From positions 9,379,501 to 9,443,500 of the forward strand of contig NC_092576.1 of the NCBI RefSeq assembly GCF_037975245.1: a stretch of DNA of 64,000 nt, written 5' to 3'. Origin of the DNA: Apostichopus japonicus (lineage: Eukaryota > Echinodermata > Holothuroidea > Aspidochirotida > Stichopodidae). How positions within the stretch are numbered: the stretch's first letter is position 1; every line of letters starts with the position of its first letter. The notes below the pieces were generated by a model. The model ran no database searches, was not told the DNA's origin, and worked only from the letters and a program-made list of their open reading frames with translations. The translations under genes and the position numbers were made by a program. Of this stretch, positions 58,101 through 64,000 are shown one piece after another.

Positions 58101-61100
58101 GTGGATATGCTGAGATTACTTCTTTTGGCATGTTTTCAGTGCTTATCATTATTTATCATGATCGGAGTTTGGAGAAGATGAAATGGAAGTACCAATGATC
58201 TAGAAATGTTGTAGAAATTCGTGTATGGCTTGATTAATTAAATTTGCACTCATTGGTATGACCACTCTACTACCCACCCAGCCTACCCTGCACAACACTA
58301 TACTACTAACACTATACTGTCAAACCCCTTGAGAGAACCCCTGTCAAACCCCTCGAGAGAACCCCTGTCAAACCCCTTGAAAGACCCCCTGTCAAACCCC
58401 TCGAGAGAACTTCTGTCAAACCCCTTGAGAGAACCCCTATCAAACCCCTTGAGAGACCCCCTGTCAAACCCCTTGAGAGAACCCCTGTCAAACCCCTCGA
58501 GAGAACCCCTGCCAAACCCTGTTGAGAGACATGTTGGCTGAGTGGATACTGTACCTCTGTAGGGATTCATTGGTGGCGTGCTTCATGAGCAGGTTGGTAC
58601 AGGATACCATGGCTTGCTTCCTGACAGAGAGGGCAGGATCTCGGCATCTCTCTTGTATCACCTGCAACGATCCCTCGTCCAACTTAGATTTATCTATCTG
58701 ACTCACATTCTCCAAGACCTGGAAACGAAGAAAACAGAAGAGAGATGTTTAATAACAATGTTATAAATTAACACAATGCAGGGGAGATAGAGGGCAAGGT
58801 GGGAAAAACAATGTCACCAAGAAGACAGAACATTCAAATTTTTACAAATATATATAAAATTGAAATCGCAGTGAGGTGGAAAATCCAGAAAAGTGAATAA
58901 GCTTCCAGCCTCCACTATGGACTCTGATTGTATGTCCAGAGGTTCGAAAATGGTAAGGAAGGTCGTAATTCCACTGTAGGCATTTGACACCTGTATTGAA
59001 CAATACTTGTTCTGTTTTGGTGACATATTTGCCTTACTCTAGAGATCAAACTTGACGTATATGCATAGAAGATCAGAGATAGAGAGGTGGGAAGATAAGT
59101 GGGAGAAGGGTGGGTAAAAGTAGAGCCAGGAGGAGAATTCAAGGACACTAGATGTAAGATAAGTTGAGAAAAGCAGGAGAAGGAGAAAGCAAGGGGAGCA
59201 AAAATTTTATCTGACAAAATTGGGTGCTAAAACAGAATGGGGAGATGGAGGGTTGGTCGTGACACGTTTGCACGAAATTTCTAGCGGTGTCCACCGCAGA
59301 TATGGGTAGAGAGTTGTACCAGGGTATTTCCCCAAATTGGAAGTACAAAAATAAAAATAAACTAAAGACCATCCATATCAAAGTTTTGATTATTTCTTAC
59401 TGCCAGAGTTTGTTATGTCCATGACTGAGCTATATTTCATTAAAAAGGTTGTCATTGTTTTTAAAATAGTAGATTCTTGTTAGTTTTATAGATATTAATC
59501 CTGACAATGCACGATATTTGAATGATTTCTGTATGAAGGTTCCTAGAGTCTGACAACTGTCACAGACTTTCAAATTCCTCTTTTGCAAAAGAGATTACCT
59601 GTTAGAAATGATCTAAATATCAAAATGTATAAACTTCACCTGTAGGGCTGCTTTCCGCACTCCAACCTTCTCATCGCCTGCTCGCTGTTTTACCATGGCC
59701 AGGAACCCCTGAAGGTCATATCCTGAAAAGAAGGCAATAAAAAATAAATATACTGGTATAAAGAAAAGTTGGATTGATTATTCATTTTATGGTAGGATAA
59801 ATCATTTTATCCTGGGATGACTCTTCAACCTGTCCTGGACACTCTTTTGAAGAAGTATGGGAAATTTAGGTATGAAGGAAGGGAAGAAAAAAAGGTGAAA
59901 AAATAGATGGAACAAAATACGAGAATAGTAAGACAATATCCTAACTGTCTAGTTCTATTTGGATTTATAAATGTGCCAAGTCCAAAACTTGAATATTATT
60001 GATACCATAATTTTCATCTGGGCGCTTAGGTTGTTATTTTCAGATGTCACAAATATCACAATTTGTCATGAATTGCTGTTTTACATCATTACAGAAGTGA
60101 TTTTGAACTTACACAACAATTTTGTGTATTTTGAAGTTATATAATATGAAGGCGAAACCAAAAGGCAGAAAATTATGTACGATGAAAAAGTGGTGAAAAG
60201 TAGGGTCGCTGGACAGGCTGTAATATTGAAATTACCGCCAGTAAAAATTGTAGACTTCCCGAGATAAGTCAATTTATACTGACCCTGTCCACCGTTGCTC
60301 ATATTTAAAAGAAGCAGCGGGGATCCTCCTGCTAAGTTTCCAGGTGTAGCACCATCTTTGTTCGTTCCCCCTTCACCAGTGTCCATGGCGATCTCTGATG
60401 AAGATCCCTCTGTTTCTTGTCTCTGCATGTAAGAAAGATAATAAACACAAGCCTTGAAAGATGGTTTGAAAATGTTTATGTAAACAGACAAAGCATATCT
60501 CATAGAGGAGGTGAATAATATTAAAAATTAAACAGCGAAATATAATATGAAAGTAATCGTAGACAACAATATTACAGAGACTATCGTAAGCAACATCATA
60601 TCCCTAAACTTGGATCTCCACAGAGGGAAATAATGATACCCAATGGGAACCATATTTTTGAACATTTTCATTTTCATAATTGTGCTTCTAGCGGGCTTTG
60701 AAATGCATGGAAACACAACTGCTCCTCTAGGAGACGTTTGCCTACACCCTGGTCTAGAAGCGACATCGATGTGGTACTCTTTATGTGTCCAACCTGCACA
60801 CAACTCCCCACCCGTTCCTGCCCCACCCCCACCCCTCCTCTTTACTATAAAATCACACCTCACACCGATAGCAAAGTATCAAGGTTCTTTATCGATGATC
60901 ACACAACCATTTCACGAAATGATTGAATCTAAAAAACAAACATAAAAAACATCAGAACCACTTTAAATTCTTAAACCATCAAGTAACAACATTTCAGCTT
61001 TTCCCAACCCAGAAAAGGAATTTAAAATAAAAAAATAAATCAAATTTTTCTTGAACTATTCTGTGTCAAAATATTAGCCAAAGTTGAGGTCAATCTCTTA

Positions 61101-64000
61101 TTTACCTGTCCATTTCCAGCACTGCCAGGTGATGTGGGATTCAAGAACAGTTCTTGGAGGGCCAGGGCTATGTGTGGGCTGTCGTTTGAGGTAAACTGAC
61201 CGAGGCAGGTGAGGGCCTTGGCTCTTACAGTCGGTGCTCTGTCTGAGCATCGACCAATCAGCATTGCCAGCAGAGACTTCTGGGATAGGAACTGATTGGA
61301 ACTGCCTGCAGGAATCGGAGTAACTGTTGATCAAATGTGAGTTCAATTAGTTGCGGTGTCATGTCCATCCCGAGTTTAAGTCTTAAAGTTTAATTCCAAT
61401 AAAATTTCTGGAGCAGAAAACGAGACTATTAAAGCGGGTAGTTCAGAGGTACATTTAAATTTGGTATATTAAGAGGAATATTGTCCTGGCAACCTGGAGA
61501 AAGATTTCATGAAATTAGTAAATGCCATGCTTTAGATATGTATTCATTTGAACACATCAAGCTGATGATGCTTTCAATGTTTTGTACCAAATAGTGAACT
61601 TGAAGCAAACGAGAGGAGAATCTGACATGCACTACTTCAAAATTAATTTCCCTTTTCTTCAAAATTTTAATTTTAACTTTTCTACTTGAAAATACGATGG
61701 AATCGCATCAATAAATTTATGATACACTCATGTTCACAGACATGTGTTTGATAAGCTTTACAACCATTGTAAAAGAAAATTGGAACAACACCCAGCAATC
61801 CAGGGTCAAAACAATACAGGGAACAAAATAAAGGACACAATTTTGTTTTTGTTATACATTACCTGCTTGGTTCAAGTTCACATTTTGGTACAAAACTTAT
61901 CAACTTCATTTAGATCACATAGCTTAGGCCTTAGGGATCGACAGAATTTCACCAGGGTGCTTTCATTAATGTTTCCATTTTACCAGCTACAATATAAATT
62001 TACATCTGAGCTATTCTTTTCACGCATGAATCAACAAACAAGTGGTATAGGCACACTGACATACAACTGTTTCTTTCAGCTTCTAGTAACATTTCTTTAT
62101 AAACAAACTTGATATCTTTCCCGAAGTGGTTAACCGATCACTGTCTTCCAACCTACCCCACAGGTGCCATGTAGGCTAGACCTAACACTAAATGGTGTAA
62201 TTCTCTAAAGCAACCTGCTACCTTTTTGGTCTACATTTTGTTTCCAAACCAACCAAACATTACTCAAGCCAAGACAGCAATTGAACACACTAGGACATCT
62301 GCCTATATTATTTCACCAAAGTACGGTTTATGAGCTAGAAATTGAAATCCTCTATTACATCATAAAAGGACAGTTTATGAGCCGGGAATTAATGCATTTA
62401 ATTTGAGTCTCAGTATTTCATTGCCTCAGCTCTTTGTCATATTGTTGTATTAACCTCATTTAAGAGCGAGTTGGACAAATTAATATTTTCAGTTCTTACA
62501 GTAGGTAGTCACGCTACTCTGCCTACTGTATGTAGTCAAGGGTTCGTTAGTTTCCCCATAATTGTTCGTGAAGCACACGACCAAGTGCTTTCACCACGAA
62601 TAGAAAAGTCAAGGACTCTTTCTGTTCTTCTAATTTTGAATACTTTTGTTTTTGTGAATTTATAATGACTAATCATGTCTGTTTGTGTTGCAAACTCCCA
62701 CAAGGCGCATGAAATTCCCACAAACATGGTTTGAATGCTTCTTAATGTTTTTGGAATCCTGAACTGTTGGTAGAGACGGAGTTAAATGCTCCTACCGTTA
62801 GGATCAGCTCCTGTTGGCTCCATCAAGATGGTAACGACCTCCAGGGCGAAGACACGATAGCCGATCTGGGGAATGTAAAATGATATTGGTCAGAGAGAGG
62901 GTCATTGTCCCAAGATCTAGTTACCAGCTGACAACAGCCGGGTGGCAATAACAACTTATTATAACCATTGCAATCAATGGTCAAGTGGATGACATTGTTG
63001 TAATAACCTTTATTGACCAGTTTGGCACTAAACAACGCTCCAGTGAAAATCGATAATGGCCTTATCCTCAGAAGTAATAAAACCCTCTGCATTGGGAATG
63101 CCTGATGTTCACCTAAATCCTGGGTGAACTACTCACAGTCTCAGGTTATATGAGGATGGTCCATCAAGGGTTATACCACAAAGTATGTCTAAAAAAAAGG
63201 CCTTCAAACTTGTAAACACAGATCCAAGATGCACCAGCCTTGAGGGAAACATCTCTGCAGTTCTGTATCTACAGCTATGTGTAAATGTTAATTATTCAGG
63301 ATTATGCAATCACCACCTTATATGAGGTGCTTACTTTCTAAAAAGGTGTCCCCAATCAAACGAAAGAGAAACACAGAGGATACAGATCAACCCAAGTAGT
63401 AGCAGGTACATAGTCAGCACTGACCAAAGAGCTACTAACACACTTGACCAGTATTGCTAATTAATACTAAATACTAATTAATACTAAATACTAATGAGAC
63501 AGTGATACCTCTACAACCTCCAATTGACAGATTCCTTAAGTTGTAATCTGATTAATTGACTTTTAGTGAGGTTTTAATCAACTAAAAACTTCAACTGTGG
63601 AAGAAGTGTATTAAAGCAAAATGGTGGCTGGCAGGCAGGTAACTATATCCATAAGTATGGAAGGCCGGGAATGCCACAACTATCATACAAGTAACTGTGG
63701 AATGCTAAAACAACACAATTTCATTGCACCTTACATCCCAAAGATAAAGTTTGCCACTAGGTATGGAAGGTCAGGAATGAGATAAAAAGTCAAAATTTTA
63801 GCTATTTGTCACAAAGTTTTGACTTTTTATATCAAAATTTTGCCTTCTATCTCAATTTTTTTTCCTTTACTATGTCTCTATTAAGCCATGGTAGATTAGG
63901 GCCTGTTCTTCACAAGAAGTTATTAATGGGTGCTGCACGATATAAAGTGTTTCAAGCAACATCTCACCTTGACATTCTGAGAGTATTTACACAGCCACTG
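34981..64000 (-). CDS. NCAPD3: Condensin-2 complex subunit D3, 24 exons, 5' end outside window
   Basis: NCAPD3 is the HEAT-repeat subunit of condensin II, which loads on chromosomes in the nucleus and drives mitotic chromosome compaction with SMC2/SMC4, NCAPH2 and NCAPG2. Twenty-four coding segments join with matching phases into 3501 nt (1166 residues plus stop). HEAT-like helices fill exons 1-10. The Cnd1-type block is in exons 11-15 ([57 protein letters not shown]). A conserved helix follows ([39 protein letters not shown]). The C-terminal tail has TP/SP sites and a basic end ([10 protein letters not shown]). All landmarks match vertebrate NCAPD3 from memory. About the first quarter of the protein is missing. 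Large repeats occupy several introns, but the coding frame is intact. Confidence 0.95.
36117..36207 (-). CDS. NCAPD3: NCAPD3 exon: penultimate
   Basis: Phase 1 to 2. Encodes [13 protein letters not shown]. The frame would hit TAG at 36115-36113, but the donor ATCC|GTAGGT lies just before and joins in phase to the last exon. The joined [15 protein letters not shown] matches the vertebrate PxKPPPQPQQWNV motif. Confidence 0.8.
36887..38432. repeat. 1.5-kb dispersed repeat family, copy B
   Basis: Starts ACAAGAGCCCAAGGGCACTG with GGTTCCTTGCATAGG and ends CATAGGTTCC...GCAAGGAACC, giving short inverted termini (GGTTCCTTGC/GCAAGGAACC). Internal GGTCACC and TTTGACCT blocks repeat several times. Collinear with 18264-19500. 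It sits in an NCAPD3 intron, ending about 60 bp before an exon. Confidence 0.75.
38492..38675 (-). CDS. NCAPD3: NCAPD3 exon: RAISTP motif
   Basis: The exon is 184 nt, phase 0 to 1. Encodes [19 protein letters not shown], matching the RAISTPEKSISDVTF motif of vertebrate NCAPD3. The donor AAAG|GTTGGA is weak but gives the phase needed by the next exon. Confidence 0.8.
38802..38860. repeat. Second copy of the 4388-4445 dispersed segment
   Basis: Shares CACATTCTCTTACACAGGC, TGGATAAGCAG-type and CTAACAGTTTTATTTTA words with the segment following the hairpin at 4326-4387. The palindromic half is not conserved here. Confidence 0.6.
39398..41543. mobile_element. 2.1-kb foldback element with about 1-kb inverted arms
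   Basis: The left end TTGGGTCATTCCGTGTCAAATC and the complement of the right end, TTGGGTCATTCCATATCAAAT, are near identical. The arms stay inverted-complementary for about 900 bp (for example AGTTGACCTAACTCCA near 41210 against TGGAGTTAGGTCAACT near 39714). The centre (40470-40790) is rich in GTACAGTGTGTAC palindromes. No transposase ORF is visible. The target duplication is unclear (TATGT-type words on both sides). Confidence 0.7.
41929..42112 (-). CDS. NCAPD3: NCAPD3 exon: C-terminal tail
   Basis: The exon is 184 nt, phase 2 to 0. Encodes [20 protein letters not shown] and [14 protein letters not shown]. Donor AAG|GTATGG. Confidence 0.8.
42802..42929 (-). CDS. NCAPD3: NCAPD3 exon: TP/SP-rich tail
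   Basis: Phase 0 to 2. Encodes [20 protein letters not shown] and [11 protein letters not shown]; several TP and SP pairs could be proline-directed kinase sites (inference). Confidence 0.85.
44106..44275 (-). CDS. NCAPD3: NCAPD3 exon
   Basis: Phase 1 to 0. Encodes [19 protein letters not shown] and a Glu/Gln/Arg-rich coiled-coil-like stretch ([11 protein letters not shown]), then a Pro/Ser linker. Confidence 0.9.
44517..45198. repeat. 27-bp minisatellite in an NCAPD3 intron
   Basis: About 25 copies of a 27-bp unit TCTATGTATTATTGGTACAT plus AGCTATA/AGTTATG. The unit is three codons times three, so it reads as an open repeat (MYYWYIAMS) that is not a protein. Higher-order identity is visible between about 44585-44740 and 44870-45000. 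Confidence 0.85.
45714..45798 (-). CDS. NCAPD3: NCAPD3 exon
   Basis: Phase 0 to 1. Encodes [20 protein letters not shown] then YRHEIK, matching the L..LM..LRE.M.DYR.E.K motif. Confidence 0.9.
47151..47324 (-). CDS. NCAPD3: NCAPD3 exon
   Basis: The exon is 174 nt, phase 0 to 0. Encodes [20 protein letters not shown] then [16 protein letters not shown], closely matching vertebrate NCAPD3. Confidence 0.95.
47780..49576. repeat. 47-bp satellite of about 38 copies, duplicated exon-intron junction
   Basis: The unit on the plus strand is CCATGTTACCTTACATCCCA then AGATGGTAAAGAGTTTAAAGATATGTT. On the minus (gene) strand each unit reads ACCATCTTGGGATGTAAG|GTAACATGG, a copy of the end of exon 49545-49634 (ACCATCTTGGGTTGTAAG) and its splice donor. 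A 13-unit (611-bp) higher-order block is present twice: variants such as GGTAACGAG (48290 and 48901), ATAAATTCC and CAACCTAAG recur at that spacing. Confidence 0.9.
49545..49634 (-). CDS. NCAPD3: NCAPD3 exon whose 3' end seeds the adjacent 47-bp satellite
   Basis: The exon is 90 nt, phase 0 to 0, encoding [18 protein letters not shown] and [12 protein letters not shown]. The donor TGTAAG|GTAACA lies at the start of the downstream tandem array, and every unit of that array repeats the last ~20 exon bases plus this donor. Confidence 0.85.
50232..50386 (-). CDS. NCAPD3: NCAPD3 exon
   Basis: Phase 1 to 0. Encodes [20 protein letters not shown] then [14 protein letters not shown]; REKxLFSLKG is conserved. 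Confidence 0.9.
51337..51441 (-). CDS. NCAPD3: NCAPD3 exon: Cnd1-type block
   Basis: Phase 1 to 1. Encodes [20 protein letters not shown] then [11 protein letters not shown]. Confidence 0.95.
52096..52146. repeat. AAAT tetranucleotide microsatellite
   Basis: About 12 uninterrupted AAAT units in an NCAPD3 intron. The downstream sequence TTCTTGTATAGCACTTTACA is typical of sequence adjoining such microsatellites in dispersed repeats (inference). Confidence 0.85.
52355..52439 (-). CDS. NCAPD3: NCAPD3 exon: Cnd1-type block
   Basis: Phase 0 to 1. Encodes [20 protein letters not shown] then DSEVIWKF. Confidence 0.95.
53233..53341 (-). CDS. NCAPD3: NCAPD3 exon: Cnd1-type block
   Basis: Phase 2 to 0. 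Encodes [18 protein letters not shown] and [14 protein letters not shown]. Confidence 0.95.
53612..53790. repeat. Degenerate CCAATGTCCAGGG repeat in an NCAPD3 intron
   Basis: About ten diverged copies of CCAATGTCCAGGGGCC-like words, spaced irregularly. The Pro-rich translations of this stretch are artefacts. Confidence 0.65.
54321..54561 (-). CDS. NCAPD3: NCAPD3 exon: start of the Cnd1-type conserved block
   Basis: Phase 1 to 2. Contains [33 protein letters not shown] and [16 protein letters not shown]. This is the best conserved part of the family. Confidence 0.95.
55380..55638 (-). CDS. NCAPD3: NCAPD3 exon: HEAT region
   Basis: The exon is 259 nt, phase 0 to 1. Encodes [17 protein letters not shown] and [12 protein letters not shown], both conserved in NCAPD3. 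Confidence 0.9.
56502..56768 (-). CDS. NCAPD3: NCAPD3 exon: HEAT region
   Basis: The exon is 267 nt, phase 0 to 0 (89 residues). Starts [12 protein letters not shown] and contains [16 protein letters not shown]. Donor AAG|GTTAGT. Confidence 0.85.
57309..57411 (-). CDS. NCAPD3: NCAPD3 exon
   Basis: Phase 2 to 0. Encodes [20 protein letters not shown]. The acceptor TTATCTTTCGTAG was preferred over an internal AG because it gives the phase left by the upstream exon. Confidence 0.85.
57738..57926 (-). CDS. NCAPD3: NCAPD3 exon: HEAT repeat
   Basis: Phase 2 to 2. Encodes [20 protein letters not shown] then CLQLVQEAL; the W...V.P.V.D.E...QEK motif is conserved. Donor CAAG|GTGAGT. Confidence 0.9.
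58312..58525. repeat. 24-bp minisatellite in an NCAPD3 intron
   Basis: Eight to nine copies of CTGTCAAACCCCTTGAGAGA plus ACCC, alternating TTGAG and TCGAG. As 24 is a multiple of three, long open frames appear on both strands (GSLKGFDR type), which I reject as genes. It lies about 35 bp from a splice donor. Confidence 0.85.
58555..58718 (-). CDS. NCAPD3: NCAPD3 exon: HEAT repeat
   Basis: Phase 0 to 2. Encodes [20 protein letters not shown], a motif almost unchanged from vertebrate NCAPD3 (CRDPAVSVRKQAL). Intronic minisatellite begins about 35 bp beyond its donor. Confidence 0.9.
59640..59722 (-). CDS. NCAPD3: NCAPD3 exon: HEAT repeat
   Basis: Phase 1 to 0. Encodes [20 protein letters not shown] then KAALQ; the DEK..VRK.ALQ motif is conserved in NCAPD3. 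Confidence 0.85.
60284..60422 (-). CDS. NCAPD3: NCAPD3 exon: low-complexity linker
   Basis: Phase 0 to 1. Encodes a Ser-, Glu- and Gly-rich linker ([19 protein letters not shown]) and [12 protein letters not shown], between HEAT repeats. Acceptor TTACATGCAG, donor CAGG|GTCAGT. Poorly conserved, supported mainly by phase. Confidence 0.75.
61106..61305 (-). CDS. NCAPD3: NCAPD3 exon: HEAT repeat
   Basis: Encodes [20 protein letters not shown], then [10 protein letters not shown]. The R.D..P.VR.KAL pattern is a HEAT-repeat B helix. The acceptor CCTGCAG at 61306 was chosen over one four bases downstream because only it matches the incoming phase 1. The donor CAG|GTAAAT ends in phase 0. Confidence 0.85.
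62796..62865 (-). CDS. NCAPD3: NCAPD3 exon: HEAT region
   Basis: Acceptor TTCCCCAG, donor AACG|GTAGGA, phase 0 to 1. Encodes [15 protein letters not shown], matching the YRVFALDVV motif of NCAPD3. Confidence 0.85.
63968..64000 (-). CDS. NCAPD3: NCAPD3 exon (partial, cut by window end)
   Basis: Encodes [11 protein letters not shown] before donor AAG|GTGAGA (phase 0). Vertebrate NCAPD3 has a closely similar WLYKYSRN motif here. Confidence 0.8.

Larger units (their letters stand above)
59723..63967 (-). other. NCAPD3 introns at the 5' side of the window
   Basis: The introns between exons at 59640, 60284, 61106, 62796 and 63968 are AT-rich and otherwise featureless to me. The ORF at 61744-62112 on the plus strand is not supported by any motif. 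Confidence 0.4.

Noticed and set aside
58298-58570. ORFs with GSLKGFDR or SNPLREPL repeats on both strands
   Set aside because: Artefacts of a 24-bp intronic minisatellite; no start context, splice sites or conservation.
60643-60945. Plus-strand ORF with a hydrophobic start
   Set aside because: It lies in an NCAPD3 intron with a polyproline end from C-rich sequence; no supporting signal.

Overview
The window is AT-rich animal nuclear DNA with long introns, GT/AG splice signals and dense transposon debris. It looks like a marine deuterostome invertebrate, most plausibly an echinoderm; the species is inference, since no species-diagnostic gene is present. I found no prokaryotic features, rRNA or tRNA genes. 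Two spliced genes occupy most of the window, both on the minus strand. I rebuilt each from splice sites whose reading phase matches at every junction.

Gene 1 (about 27.5 kb down to beyond base 1) is a single-pass receptor-like immunoglobulin-superfamily gene. It has a probable 5'UTR exon, a signal-peptide exon, four Ig-domain exons all in phase 1-1, a transmembrane exon, and very short exons for a Cys- and Lys-rich cytoplasmic tail that runs off the window. The third Ig exon is split by a 5.5-kb DNA transposon (10104-15601). The element has inverted ends, sub-terminal tandem repeats and a decayed plus-strand gene with a BEN domain. Deleting the element and one copy of a 5-bp target duplication restores the Ig reading frame. 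A decayed extra Ig exon lies just beyond.

From 22.7 to 32.7 kb, covering the first intron and the intergenic space, there are nested transposons. hAT-like elements (CAGTGGCG-type ends, 8-bp target duplications) sit inside each other and inside a TTAA-flanked element. Another element has ends built from an iterated ACGTCCCCG motif.

Gene 2 (34981 to beyond 64000) is NCAPD3, the HEAT-repeat subunit of condensin II. Twenty-three complete exons plus a partial one give 3501 nt, an open frame of 1166 codons plus stop that lacks only the N-terminal part. Its stop codon abuts a 17-copy 34-bp minisatellite that fills the 3'UTR. One intron carries a 47-bp satellite of about 38 copies, each repeating the end of the preceding exon and its 5' splice site. 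Other introns hold a 27-bp and a 24-bp minisatellite, a 2.1-kb foldback element and a copy of a 1.5-kb dispersed repeat.

Nothing here suggests the two genes act together. The most unusual material is how repeats interact with them: a receptor exon split by a BEN-carrying transposon, and a satellite made from a splice junction.
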